Both the position numbers and the translations under genes were made by a program. Below, piece by piece: positions 10,877-22,424 of a stretch of DNA of 64,000 nt; within the stretch, counting starts at the first letter, position 1; each line of letters opens with the position of its first letter. The stretch is taken from positions 6,227,700-6,291,699 of the forward strand of contig CM068547.1 of NCBI GenBank assembly GCA_035048495.1. Direction: 5' to 3'. The stretch comes from Euptelea pleiosperma. Taxonomy: Eukaryota > Streptophyta > Magnoliopsida > Ranunculales > Eupteleaceae. The notes under the pieces were generated by a model that made no database searches, was not told where the DNA came from, and saw only the letters and a program-made list of their open reading frames with translations.

Positions 10877-12258
10877 TTACATGTTCTTATGGTTCTTCCA
10901 CTTGTGTGTCACCTCAGCAAGTGACTTGGTAGAAGACCCATCTTCACTTAACATGGTGGCAGCCACGGCCTCGATATCTCTCATCTTGTTCCGAATTTTG
11001 TTCCCCTCTTCTCCTTCCATGAGGCCCTTAATGACTCCAGCAATCTCGTCTCGTCCGACAATGCCATTTTTGTTAAATTTGGGCCTCAGTGCAACTTTCA
11101 GATCCTCAACTAGCATTATCGCGTTCACCTTTTGCTCAGCATAGAGTGGCCATGCAATTAAGGGTACGCCGTGCACGACGCTTTCGAGAACCGAGTTCCA
11201 CCCACAATGGGTCAGAAACCCCCCGGTCGAGCCATGGCTAAGCACTTGGATCTGAGGTGCCCATGAGGGCACCACTAGGCCCAACCCTTCGGTCCTATCC
11301 AAGAATCCTTTGGGCAGGAAATCAAAAGGGTCCTTAATGCTTTGGGCACTAAAGTATGTGGCATTGGCAGCTTTTTCACTTGGGCTTCTTACAACCCACA
11401 AGAATCTTTGCTCACTCATTTCCAATCCCGAGGCCAATTCAGTTAACTGCTCATACAGAGCCTTGTGGCTGATCGTCCAACCACTTCAAACATCCAGACC
11501 CATCAACCCCATCGGTCGAACCGGTCTGTATGAGTGGTCCAACCGGGTAAATATGCGGATTACTCCGTTCTTCCTCCTGCAAAGCCTTTATAGCTCCTTG
11601 TTCCAAGCCCATGACGCTGTTTACAAGAATACCCTCAGCCAATTTGTATCGTTTTGCATTGTGTAGAACCCATTTATAGGAATCATTCTTTCTATCTTGA
11701 ACCGGGTCAAAAAGATCACTTCCATGAATCGGTACACACCCAGGTAGTTTCACACCGGTTCAGGTAGATCTCTATACTCACGGGAGTACGTCTCGTCAAG
11801 CTTTGGCAAATGGAACACGAGCGACAAACTCATCGCAGTCGAGGGGAAGAATATATATGGTGGGACTTTGAATTCCTTAGCAACATCAAATGCATCGGTA
11901 CCGAAGAGATCAACGACTAAGGGGACAATACGGTTACTAGCCATTATGGTCTTGAATCCATCACGGAGAGAAGAGAGGGAACGAACCATGGTGAGGGCGA
12001 TACGTATTTAGATCTTAACGTTGTCGGGGAGGTCATCGAAGTTAACTGGAGATAGAAAGATGTAATTTATGCTTTTGGGAAGGGGTCAAGGACAGTTTTC
12101 ATGGCTTTAGACGGAGAACCGTCGGTTGGAACCGTAAATGTGACAGAAAAGTTGTGGTGGTGGACGAGTCGCTTAGCAAACTCAGTGAGTGGGATAAGGT
12201 GACCCATCCCAGGACTGGGTAGGATGACTATATGGGGAGTTTGTTGTGCTCCTTCCAT
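10877..12258 (-). pseudogene. UGT72-like UDP-glucosyltransferase pseudogene
   Basis: Resembles the plant family-1 glycosyltransferases of the UGT72 group, which move glucose from UDP-glucose to phenolics such as hydroquinone or monolignols in the cytosol. The start at 12258 has a CCACCATGG context. The N-terminus has PSPGMGHLIPL with the expected catalytic His (residue 20), and the acceptor half has VVDLFGTDAFD with the catalytic Asp. The 44-residue PSPG box is complete (11132-11263, with HCGWNS and the closing WPLYAEQ). The frame is broken at least four times. There is a one-base shift after FPKA (about 12067), a TAA in frame near 12009-12011, and a shift at about 11750-11753 between DLPEPV and KLPGCVP. 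At 11437-11453 a deletion of about a dozen codons removes the conserved VSFGSGG segment. Single-base shifts could be assembly errors, but the deletion could not. Apart from these it spans the usual length (about 470 codons) without introns. Confidence 0.87.
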
Positions 12259-12303
12259 GGTGGCTAGACTTGAAGGTAAGGAGAAGAGACGAGCTTATAG
12301 AAG

Positions 12304-12309
12304 TTTATA
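12304..12309 (-). promoter_or_regulatory. TATA box of the UGT pseudogene
   Basis: Minus-strand TATAAA about 46-51 bases before the ATG at 12258, in CCTCTTTATAAACTTC, followed by a pyrimidine-rich leader (TCGTCTCTTCTCC). Position is a little short for a plant leader but plausible. Confidence 0.4.
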
Positions 12310-12319
12310 AAGAGGTTAA

Positions 12320-13690
12320 TTTGATCCTCTTATTATAAGCTCAGACTTTGTTTTTTGCTTTTTTTGGCTTCATTTATTTGTGGGGTCTTCAATTTGATTT
12401 CTTTATTTGTGAAGGCTTTCTTTTAGGTTGGATTGAAAGTTCAGTCCTCTAGAATGGGTTGAATCAAAATTGGCTAACCCCAAATGAAAATGATGCACAC
12501 CAATTGAAATGTCATGAATATTTATGATTCAGAGCAGGTCTTGTGATCCTTGATGGTGCAAGCGCCCATCCTATTTTCTTCCTTATATTTACAAGTACAA
12601 AGAGTTCAAACGTCTCATCACGTTCTCTTTTTAATTCTAAACACGAAACATATCCTTGCATAAAATAAAGTTTCAGTTTTTCTAATACATTTAGACAAGG
12701 ACTTGAACCATTCTCCAAGGGGTTCTGTTGGATTGGGGGCTCCGGTATTTTTGTAAGCTAAGAATAAGGGCAAACTTATCTTGTTTTAGCTTGCAGTCGA
12801 TCACGCCCTGTCCCAAGTCTATCGGACCTGACCCGCGACACCTTTAGTCAAACTACCTAAAACCCGCCATAAAGGCTTAAGGACACAAGTGTGAGGTTGG
12901 GGAAGAATTATAAATAGAAGTGATTATATGTCTAAGTTCTCAATCAAGTCAACGTAAGTCAAAATAACTCAACTCATTAAAGTAAGTCAAATCTTGACCT
13001 CAACATGTCACCTCCATCCCAAGATCAACACCATTCGATTCACATCAAAAATAGGACGGTGGGTTGAAAACTAAATTGAAAAATTAAACTCTTTTAATGT
13101 AAACTAAGTTATTTTTGAAAATCGGAAAATCTCCACGATATGTCTGTCTTGCCGATTTTCCACTGAATTTATTACTTAGGAGTTAGAAAACCTAGGAACC
13201 TATCAATGTAAAGAAGACTTGATTTCCTATCTAGTATATTTTCGTAATACCTCTATCAAAGTAAGTGTTAAGTTTCTGAATTTCAGAAACTGGTTCAACA
13301 CCTTGTGAGGTGATGTCAATGTCATCTTTTCGTAAAAAATTCAGATTTGGGCACATACCCCAATTTAGAAAACTAACTGAATTTCTTATATCCATAAAGC
13401 AAATCAATGGGTCTTATTGAGGGAATGTGTGAGAAAATAGTCCCAAAGTTCGAAGACTAAAATATACATTGGTATGAGGATGTGCATGTGATATAGGCTA
13501 TTGACCAATGGATGCAAGAGATCCAGGCTCCACCAGACAACTTAATTAGCGTTATTATATGGGTTTGATACAGATCTCAAGTCCATATCCAATTGTAACC
13601 ATAATAATTAATAGTCAAATAAACATGCATTAAAGTGAGGAAATTAAGTTCAGGACATGTTTCTCGTGATGCTTTTACGAGACCTACAAC
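12320..13690. other. intergenic, no gene seen
   Basis: No open frame with a recognisable product and no clear element ends. 12740-13060 has a non-AT-rich, slightly structured stretch that may be a retroelement remnant, but nothing decides it. Confidence 0.4.
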
Positions 13691-13693
13691 TAG

Positions 13694-15245
13694 GGGTGTC
13701 AATGGATGGTCGAAATTTTGTATTTAAATAATTGGATATTATCTAAATTTTCAAATATTGGATTCAGATGATTTTTGTTATTCAGATATTGATATATCTG
13801 CTTCAATAATATATATCCAATCCGATATATTATATAATAACTATATTTATTATCTATATAACAAAATAGGACGGTTGTCTCCCCCTCTTATCCAGCTTCA
13901 TAAAGGATGGCCGAGATCTTATCACACCAAATGGACGGTGGATCTTAGCCACTCACACCCAATTTTGACAAACGCTTTGTCGATGAGTGCCGTGGGCACG
14001 GGTCACCTACTATTTACCTACATATAAGGAATGAAATAGGTTGGATTTACATATAGCCCAAGGGTCAGGGTCAAGAGCCCCACTTTTTTATGCCTCGAGA
14101 GGGGTGTTACCAGTAAAACAAATTGAAACGGCTAGGGGGAAAAATAGAAAAAGTAAATTTTAATGATTTTAACGGAAAAAAGTGGTGCTGAAATTCAAAT
14201 TTTAAAATTTAAAATTTAAAAATTGAAAATTAAAAATTTTTAAAAAAAATAGAATTTAACGAAAATTTAATGATTTTCTTATACACCTCTTATCTTATTT
14301 GGCTTCAATAATGAGTGGCTGAGATCCACAATGCTTCATATCGATGGCTGAGATTAACTCCACCTGATTTTGACAAACACTTTGTCGGAAAGTGCCGCGG
14401 GCATGGGCCACCCACACATATATCAAGACAACTCATTTGTATTCTCTTATCTTATCCATCCATCTAATGTGGACGGTTAGATAAAGAGTGGTTGAGATCA
14501 AATCCATTGATCTTAAGTGGACGGTTAGATTTCAGCCACTCAATCCACCTCATTTGACTTCAATTTATTCAAAATTTAAATTTCAACATCGTTATTTTTT
14601 GTTATTTTTCCATTTCTCCCTCTGTGCGTTACAATCTGTTATAACAGCCATTATAATGGAAAAAACGGTAACGCCCCAGTCCGTTATACCATTTGAATGT
14701 CGAAGGCACCCAATTTTTGCAAACGCTTTTGTCGGAGAGTGCCGTGGGCATGGGCCATTTACTATTCTATATAACAAAACACATTGGTTGTCTTGCTACT
14801 TATACCTCCTCTTATAAGCATCAACAAAGAAGGGCCGAGATCTAATCCTCCCCCAAATGGACGGTGGATCTCCGCCACTCACCTGATTTTGGCAAAATCT
14901 TTGTCGAGGAGTGCCGATGGCACGGGGCACCCACTAGTTTATATTAAATAATAACTATATCTATTATTTATATTAAATAATAAATATATTTATTATTTAT
15001 ATAAATATAATAATTTATTATATATTTTCAATTTACTTATTGGACGAATCAAATATTATTGGATATCCGATAAGTTAATTGGATTTGAATTCGAATATAT
15101 ATAGATTCAGAATATTCATCGGATTTTAAATCAAAGTCGGATATCGGATATGTTTTTTTGAATTTGGATATCGAATATTTTTTCGAATTCGGATTCGGAT
15201 TCCGATGTGCTTATATTCGATTCAGATAAATATCAGTTAACAGTG
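13694..15245. repeat. AT-rich element with GGATATCCGA-type motifs, host of a Helitron
   Basis: The left part (13694-13852) starts TAGGGGTGTCAATGGAT, a common start of hAT-like MITEs, and continues with TATTGGATTCAGAT-type motifs. The right part (14938-15245) carries GGATATCCGATAAG, GGATATCGGATATG and GGATTCGGATTCCGA. The two halves look like one element interrupted by the Helitron-like DNA at 13853-14937. The right terminus is not clear. Confidence 0.4.
13853..14937 (+). mobile_element. non-autonomous Helitron-like element with repeated 3' ends
   Basis: Starts TCTATATAACAAAA after an A (13852). Ends with a GC-rich hairpin (GTGCCGATGGCAC) closely followed by CTAG before a T (14938), i.e. a TC...CTAG element between A and T as Helitrons insert. 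The ending GACAAACGCTTTGTCG...AGTGCCGTGGGCACGGG recurs at about 13965-14010, 14370-14403 and 14715-14758 as well as 14890-14937. A second TCTATATAACAAAACA start lies at 14768. This gives four diverged end-units within 1.1 kb. A separate AT-rich, strongly A/T-homopolymeric segment (14150-14260) divides units 1 and 2. Confidence 0.6.
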
Positions 15246-15341
15246 CTACCTACAACTTTAAATCTTGTTAACAAGAAGCATAATACACAACAGGTCCATC
15301 AACATCAATGGACCCAACTCCTTAAAGACACATGTTCAATC

Positions 15342-15709
15342 CTATGTTTTAAAACTCGCCGAGTCGACTCAACTCGATTGTATTTCGAGTAGACTCGGCA
15401 TACAAACTCGGATTTGCATAGTCCGACGAGTTGTGTCGGAAACTCGTCCGAGTTCACTCAAAATTCAGCCGAGACACCCATGTAAAGGCTGAGTCCAGTC
15501 AAAGCTCAATTTGTTTTTCTGATTTTCTAAATATTTTTTGTATTTTTTTCCTATTTTCAAAGTTTTTCTTAATAAATATTATTTTTTTATATATTTAAAT
15601 AAATAATAATCGATTTAATGACTCGCCAAGTCGACTCCTGAGTCATCGAGGTGACTCTCTGCCCAATGGACTTCCGAGTCGAGTCCGAGTTCCGAGTTTT
15701 AGAACATAG
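15342..15709. mobile_element. hAT-type MITE with CGAGTCGACTC motifs
   Basis: Ends CTATGTTTTAAAACTCG (left) and the inverted CTATGTTCTAAAACTCG (right). It is flanked by GTTCAATC (15334-15341) and GTTCGATC (15710-15717), an 8-bp duplication with one change. Subterminal GAGTCGACTC and GAGTCGAGTC motifs repeat. Internal DNA is AT-rich and non-coding. Confidence 0.78.
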
Positions 15710-15907
15710 GTTCGATCCAGTCTTCGATTCAGATGTTTGACCAAATGTGTTTGGATGCAATTGTTTTTATACCCCAGATTAATTAAATGTCAGAACTGGG
15801 TTTGACCATATTCAAACCATCTTTACCAAAACCAACGGTGAACCAGAATAAATGGGTTCTAAAGGCAGGAAATGGTGTACCTAGCACATCCCATCTTACC
15901 CAAGAGC

Positions 15908-16462
15908 CAGGGCCGGCTCTACCTTAAGGCCATTAAGGCGGGTCGCCTAAGGCCCCTTGGTGAGAGAAGAGGCCCCAGCCCAAGTCCCACTAACCACCAA
16001 AATTTTTAGCCCACCCCTTATTCGTTGTACAAACCAAAAATTAACTCGATTGATTATCTCTAACCATAGATTTTAGTACTATTTAGGACATGATTCTAGT
16101 GGTTGGATTCAAGCATATTTTGTGGGTAGTAAATCCAATGTCTATAAATCATCAATCAAGATGATTTTAGTGTGCTTATCCACCAATAGGTGGGCTGAAC
16201 ATCTAACGCAGTCATTGAGCCCAAAAATTGATCGATGTAGGGCCACGAGAGTCCTCTGCATCGACTGCAATGGGAGTCTTCCGCATCTAAATTTTTTCCG
16301 TAGTTTTTGATTATTAAGCACAGTTTTGACATAAAGATTTTCAATTATATAGATTTTATTTTTTTAATTAATACCATATATATATATTAATATATTAAAT
16401 ATATAAAAAGACCATATACAAATTTTTCGCCTTAGTTCTTAACTTGTATCGAGATGGCCCTG
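15908..16462. mobile_element. hAT-type element starting CAGGGCC
   Basis: Left end CAGGGCCGGCTCTACCTTAA, right end inverted CAGGGCCATCTCGATACAAG, each followed by a short A/T stretch and AAGGC. Flanks CCAAGAGC (15900-15907) and CCCAGAGC (16463-16470) give 7 of 8 matching bases. The interior (16020-16280) contains a degenerate family B unit. A related copy in opposite orientation lies at about 55850-56125. Confidence 0.72.
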
Positions 16463-16479
16463 CCCAGAGCAACACTTTT

Positions 16480-17580
16480 CTGGGGGTTCAATTCCCCTTT
16501 GCATGACACATACTCCTAAATCTGCCCTAACTCGTCTTCAATTCGGCTTAGGATTACTTTTTTTAAATAGGTTTATTATGATCGTGGGGTTTTTTTTTTT
16601 TTTTTTTGTTCTTTTTTTTAGGGTAGGAATTTTCCCATTAACCCTGAGCTGGCCAAACAGAAGTTAAAGGCACTGGTCCTATTTTCTCTTGAATGATCAT
16701 AACACGTGATGCATTATGTTCCTATTAAGAGCCTTTGATTGAGGCCAGGCAATTTTTATGTACCATCATCAATTCAATCCATGCCGCTGTTAGGGCAACT
16801 CATGATTGGCTACAACCAAAAAACTTAACAGCAACTGCACAATACTAGCAGTCTATGAATCTAAACCGTCCGATTCAATGATCATCAGTACTGCATTTAT
16901 CAGATAGGTCGGATAGTCAGAACGGTATGAATTTTGGGTTGCCGCTAACAAAAAACGCGGCCAATATTTTGAAATTTTGGAGACATACCATGCCTGCAAC
17001 ATGTTCGGGTTCCCGTAGGAGCAATTTAGTAGCCTAGACTGTCAAGCCACAATTCCTTTGTAAAACAATGGTACTTTTGTAACACCTCCCTGAAATTTGA
17101 AAGTAATCAGTAATACACCCTTATACTGTCAGACTTTAAGAATATCTTGACCTAGTTTAAAACACGAACTTGAGTCAACCACTGTTGAACTAGGTCAAGA
17201 GGAGTATTCTTAAAATTTGAAAGTATAGAGGGTATTACTATAGACTTTTGATTTTCAGGGGGGTTGTTGCAAAAATAACCTTTAAAAAATGAATGTGTTT
17301 CTGCACAGGCGGTTGTGGGCTATGCTCCCATTCATTGAATGTTTAGATATATGAATAGGTGATGAGTCACATAAACAGTTAGTGATTAAGGTTTATTGAG
17401 GATGGTGAACCTTAGATCCATCATATCGGGCCCATGATGAAGAATCACATGGATCAAAAGAAACATGAGGTCAATAACTTTCTGGTGGACTTGTATCATA
17501 GCCGTTATACGTAGATGATCAAATATGTTTTATAGACTTTGGCCCATCTCTAGGTGGGCCATTAGTTGGAGTTGGACCAT
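16480..17580. other. intergenic, no gene seen
   Basis: Contains a 17-base T run (16592-16608) and otherwise unremarkable AT-rich DNA with no credible open frame. Confidence 0.4.
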
Positions 17581-17614
17581 TAAATCTTTTAACAGCATTT
17601 CTGCAAGTGTTAGA

Positions 17615-18036
17615 GCTACACTCATTTCTTACATCCAATCTCTTAACAGCATTTCTGCAAGTGTTAGAGCTACACTTATTTGTTACATCCAATAGTACAC
17701 CAGGGTGGTGGGACCCACATAGAGATCATGTTGGACAATCCAACCATACATTGAAATATCCATACTGTGGAGACCATCTCACAAAAAAAATGAGTCCATT
17801 TTAAAATTTCCAATCTCATAAAAATTGACTTGAATTTGGAAGATCCAGACCATCCAAATAAACCATTACTTTAGGTCAAATTTTTATATAGTTAGTAACA
17901 CCGAAATAAAATAATTTTTTTGTGATGATGATCATCATGGCAAGGACAACAGCATAGTCGGATTGTTCAACATGATCTCCATGTGGGTCCGACCATATAT
18001 TGGGTTAAAGAATTGGATGTAAGAAATGGGTGTAGC
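17615..18036. mobile_element. MITE with GAGCTACAC ends and a duplicated left end
   Basis: The arm GAGCTACAC...CTTACATCCAAT followed by GGGACCCACATAGAGATCAT (left) pairs with the right side, GATCTCCATGTGGGTCCGAC ... ATTGGATGTAAGAAATGGGTGTAGCTC. The outer left 53 bp is present twice in tandem (17588-17640 and 17641-17693: TTAACAGCATTTCTGCAAGT...). No coding sequence. Confidence 0.6.
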
Positions 18037-18053
18037 TCAATATAGATGGCCTG

Positions 18054-18056
<3 letters not shown>

Positions 18057-18140
<84 letters not shown>
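18057..18140. repeat. (AT)42 microsatellite
   Basis: Uninterrupted AT dinucleotide run of 84 bp, followed by TATTAATACTCC. Confidence 0.97.
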
Positions 18141-18144
<4 letters not shown>

Positions 18145-18731
18145 AATACTCCTTAGTGACATCAAGGAAACAATAATATATCAACATTCCATACCTAAAA
18201 GAATCTACTACCGCCAATATAAGCCTTATACAAAAGAGAAATTTTTATGAACTCAACTACACTTAATCAATGCACATGCCCTTTGATCTGACCGTCTGAT
18301 TGATTTAGGGGATGGGCCATATAGCCTATAGATTATACTGATTACTTGATCAATCCTTTTGATCAACTTATATACTCAACTAAATAAATCCACAAAAAAA
18401 AAATTCAGGTATTATTGCCATTATCGGTGCCTTTATATGGCCCATATAAACAAGAGCTGCATCCCTAAACTAAATCGATCGGACGGTCAATAGAATATCT
18501 AAGTTCAAATAAGCACTTCATCTCTCCCTGGTCGATATGTATAGTCAAATGTTTACTAGATTTTGATCAATTTGTATGGACTAGATCAATTTAGATGGCC
18601 AAAGATGTCAAAGCTAAAGTTTCAAGCAAAATAGACCTACAAATTAGACATACAAGACAATATGGACATCGGAATCGGACACACCCTAAACAGAAAATTC
18701 CGTTACACAATATATTAGAAGCTTGGCGACA

Positions 18732-19181
18732 TCAAGCACAGGAGATACCGATAGATGTAGCTGTGAACCGCTCCGACGCTGTTCTCCTTACCATGGAGTT
18801 ACCGCGAACATACTCCATACCCATCTCGGAAACCTCAGGAATTGTCGATAGTACACCCATCCGGTCATGAACGACGTCATATAACTCGGCCCGTGACCGC
18901 TCCTCTACCCTACTGGAATTGGGTTTCGACCGAAAAACTGATCGGAGAAGTTTGGGTAGAGATCGAGAAATTTTCGAAGATCTTTTCGATACCGATGGTG
19001 GTTGTGGTGCAAGATGAAATTCGGATAAACGTGGCATCGAGTTGGACCGAGAAGCGATGGCCGAGTCGAGTTGGCGCGTAAACGATTTTAGCTCGAACGA
19101 GTCGTAGAGTGAGCTACCACAATCCCAAAGAAGAGCCTTGGCTTGTTGTTCTTGCTTCTTCTGTTCTTGAGCTTTTTCCAT
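18732..19181 (-). CDS. small conserved plant protein, function unknown
   Basis: Intact single-exon frame of 149 residues. It has a Gln/Lys-rich start (MEKAQEQKKQEQQAKALLWD) and then CGSSLYDSFELKSFTRQLDS, a motif I recognise from small uncharacterised plant proteins that join a WDCGSSLYDSFEL block to a basic middle. Residues 60-95 are rich in Ser, Lys and Arg (KRSSKISRSLPKLLRSVFRS), suggesting a disordered, possibly phosphorylated or nucleus-directed segment. The C-terminus ends VRRTASERFTATSIGISCA. No signal peptide, membrane segment or catalytic motif is visible. The ATG at 19181 is chosen because a TATA-like box lies about 50 bases upstream and the frame opens there. Codon use is GC-richer than the surrounding repeats, which supports a real gene. 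The 3' side is AT-rich DNA. Confidence 0.75.
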   Translation of the reverse strand: MEKAQEQKKQEQQAKALLWDCGSSLYDSFELKSFTRQLDSAIASRSNSMPRLSEFHLAPQPPSVSKRSSKISRSLPKLLRSVFRSKPNSSRVEERSRAELYDVVHDRMGVLSTIPEVSEMGMEYVRGNSMVRRTASERFTATSIGISCA

Positions 19182-19226
19182 ATCTGTAGCCTAGAAAAAC
19201 CTCCAAGAGAGAGGGATACAGAGATG

Positions 19227-19233
19227 ATATATA
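19227..19233 (-). promoter_or_regulatory. TATA-like box for the 18732-19181 gene
   Basis: Minus-strand TATATAT in TTCTATATATCATC, 46-52 bases before the ATG, with a second AT-rich TATATTTAT just beyond. The leader between contains CTCTGTATCCCTCTCTCTTG, a pyrimidine-rich stretch usual near plant transcription starts. Confidence 0.45.
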
Positions 19234-19571
19234 GAATAAATATAGATGGAAAACTAGCTTTGAGAAGAAGGTTAGACTTTTTTTTTTTAATGGTTGGTGA
19301 TGGTTTAAACGCGTTAGCGAAGACCAAGTGTGATTGATGTACTCATATGGACCATTAAATTCTGTCAATGTGTGTAAGCTTTCAAACTGTATGTCTGCAT
19401 TTATTGAGAAAAGTATTGCTAAAACCACCATATTAGTTTCGAAAAATCTTTCCTCACCCCCTTTGGTTGATGCATCTCCTCAACCCCCAATCATTTATCA
19501 GCATGTGGAGGGAAGGTCAAGGGTAACTGGGAGGATTGGTAACACTTCTGTTTGTAACCTATTCTTTAGGT

Positions 19572-19883
19572 CAGTGTTTTCATACCCGGACCGGTCAAGG
19601 GACCGGTTCACTGGGTCAACCCACCACATGGCAACTCTTCGAGGTCCACTGTGGCACTGACCCATGAATGCTAAACCAGTCCTTTGGTGGACCACCCCGG
19701 GTCACGGGTTCAACCTGTGTCTGGGTCAGCTAGGTCACCGGTTCAACTGGGTGGTTCGAGCAGGTTACAAGAATATCAACGGGTTTTTCACAGATTGGTG
19801 GGTCGATCGGGATCAACCCAACCCGGTTTTGTGACTGGGTCACCAGTTCAACCGGCCGGGCCAGGCCGGGTTTAATAGCATTC
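19572..19883. mobile_element. hAT-type MITE rich in GGTTCAACC motifs
   Basis: The left end CAGTGTTTTCATACCCGG and the inverted right end (GAATGCTATTAAACCCGG) are flanked by CTTTAGGT on both sides (19564-19571 and 19884-19891), a perfect 8-bp duplication. The inside is GC-rich, with GGTTCAACCTGTGT, GGTTCAACTGGG and GACCGGTC repeats. No coding sequence. Confidence 0.8.
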
Positions 19884-19899
19884 CTTTAGGTAGCCCGTG

Positions 19900-21490
19900 C
19901 CCTTCTCTCCACAATATGTCACAAGAGTCACAACGTGGTAAGGGGTTGAGATATCTCTTCAACCTAATGGGTGAGGCAAGCTGAATTAGACTTGGCGGTA
20001 GGCAACCTTTCATGCTTATTTCATGACTTGTGACTAGAGATGAAGCTACCCTTTTCATTTTTAAAATGTATATGATACACTTTAGGGGCATCGAGGATAA
20101 TGAAACCTAACACCAGTGTTGTACACATGGCCCATCGAAAAACGATCAGAACCCTCTTAAATGGGGACCATTTCTTTGATGGACCTTTCCCTCAAATCAG
20201 TTGATTCCAGATTGAATGGAAAATATCCATTTCTTTGATGATTTGATGAGCTATATCACATATACAAGAGGTGGCTCACACATCTCTAAGAATCGAGCTA
20301 GGGATCGATGGGTTACATGGTATGATCATCGGTGGTGATGCTTTGACTGTGGCATGCACTGGATCAAGGCTTCTGTATGTACAAAGGTATAATGGTAATT
20401 AGTTATATATTGAGTGATGGAAGGACTTTAAATGTATTTATGACTCCCCTATATATATACGGCATGCACAGTTAAGGTGGTGTTACCACATGCATGCATG
20501 TTGATTTGCAAGCTATGGATGTCATGGGTTATTGCCGACATCCTACTCTTTTTTATTGGTAGATACAAGATCGCCCACGTCCACTTGGAAGGGTGATTAG
20601 TCGCATGACACGTTCGCGAAGGTCACGGGTTCAGTCCCGTGAATTGGTAGATGTCTCAGCAGGTTCACATATATATCAGCTGTGTTGAGCGGTATACCCG
20701 CCCCGCCCGTGTTGCTATCCGGTCTCATGTTCCATGCACCATCGATGATCTGGAACATTGTGAACTTAATTCGCACTGTGACGGCATGGGAATCTATAAT
20801 GTCCCAGATAAGCAGGAATACGGCTGCTTGAAACTCGGCATGTGATGGATGGCATCTTGTTGTGGGCCCCTAAACTTACAGCCTAATTTGGATTAACTAA
20901 TTATTTGTAGCTCCTGACCCCGTCAAAGAGAAATGGACTAATAATATTATATTTTGTATTTTCTCCCGGGGCACTTGTAATGTGTCGGACACCTACCTGA
21001 TTCCATGGGACAAGCATCACTGTGCACAGCGTCACATGCCTCAAGTACATTGTGTGGCAACGCCAATGTTACGTTTTCAATATCGTGTGTTTCGCCCGTG
21101 CTTAACATAGGCACTCCAAAATGAAATCATTTTTAGATCCTTATATTTGCTTCCAAAAGAAAATTTGATAAATCATGTTTAGATGACCAAATTTCATGAT
21201 TTAATTCCATCAATTTTCTTATGAACTGAAATGGATCTTGGGTTAGGGTTGGTCGTGGGTTATTTGTGTATAGGAATTGAATCGAATAAAATATTAAATA
21301 TTCTATAAATGGAAAGCATGTACATGAATTCGCTTAATCTAATCCCTTATGCAACGTCGCCTTGAACCGTACGCGGATAGATAGCTCTACCCCCACTCTC
21401 CACACTATGGTGATAGGAGCCTTTTTTTTTCTCTAGAATAGATGTGTGTAAAGAGTAGGGGATTGCAACATATATATAGAGAGTGAGTGG
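19900..21490. other. intergenic, one unclassified short frame
   Basis: A 64-residue plus-strand frame at 20651-20845 (MSQQVHIYISCVERY...GCLKLGM) has a non-repetitive, balanced composition with four cysteines. It matches nothing I know, and no partner exon or promoter is clear. The rest holds no recognisable feature. Confidence 0.3.
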
Positions 21491-21529
21491 AGAGGTTATC
21501 CTCCCATCAAAGAGATTTGCTATTGTCAA

Positions 21530-22420
21530 CGAAATGCAGAGTGCTATTGAGAGCCTATCGAGTTGGGAGCTTGGCTTTCGTCACCAACTTTACAACTAGG
21601 AGGTACTTTGGTTGACAGATCTTATGAACAAGTTGGGAGAGACTCCTACTCTTAGCTCAAGGAACGATACTGGGCAGTGGATCATGATAGCAAAGGCATA
21701 TTTTCTGTACATTCACTTTATGGGGCATTGAAAGGACCCAAATTAGAGGATTTTCCGACAAAAAGCATATGGGTAACAAAGCTCCGTCCAAAGTGTGATT
21801 TCTATCATGGTGTTCGGTTCGGGGAAGATTGCAAACAATGGATTTTCTTTGGAAGATAGGGGTGAGAGTTGTAGATCATCGTCCACTTTGTTTATGCAAT
21901 GGGGAATCAGTAAATCATTTGCTCTTACAATGTAGAAGCGCATGGATGATATATGGACAAGGTTTTTCAAGGAGTTTTGGATGGTTTGGGTAGTTCCCAA
22001 AACAATCAAAGAATTATTTTCGGCTTGGAAAGGAAAGAGTCTTAGTCATCTAGGGAAAAGAATGTGGGCATTGACTCCTCTGGCAGTCATTTGGGGTCTG
22101 TGGAGGGAGAGGAATAATAGTGTTTGAAGATAAAAGCCTTAAAGATGAGCAGCTTATGGTGGAGATTAAAGCTTTGGTGTACTACTGGGTTAAGATGTAT
22201 GAGAAAGGGAAATGTATTTTATTCTAGGATATTGTATTTAAATGGGCAAATCTAGTTAGTTGGGAACGAGATTAGGGATAGTAGTGGGCGACTTGTGTTG
22301 CTACTTTTCTTCTTGTTATTGTATCTTATTTTGATGTATTCTTTTTAGCTCTCTGGTAGGCTTCCTTAGCCTCCAAGGCACTTTTCAATGAAGACGTTAT
22401 ACTTATCAAAAAAAAAAATC
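21530..22420 (+). mobile_element. LINE fragment (L1 type), 3' part
   Basis: Broken coding frames typical of the region behind the reverse transcriptase of plant L1-type LINEs: DSKGIFSVHSLYGALKGPKL, then the zinc-binding (zf-RVT) part with CLCNGESVNHLLLQC, and WALTPLAVIWGLWRERN. The sequence ends in a run TTATCAAAAAAAAAAA near 22408-22418, as LINE 3' ends do. Several shifts and stops; dead. The 5' end is truncated near 21530. Confidence 0.8.
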
Positions 22421-22424
22421 TATT

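Noticed and set aside
18057..18140. Ile/Tyr-repeat open frame across the AT run
   Set aside because: Produced solely by the dinucleotide repeat.
20570..20640. tRNA-like TCACGGGTTCAGTCCCGTGA stem-loop
   Set aside because: It resembles a T-arm, but no acceptor, D or anticodon arms of right spacing precede it, so no tRNA gene is called.
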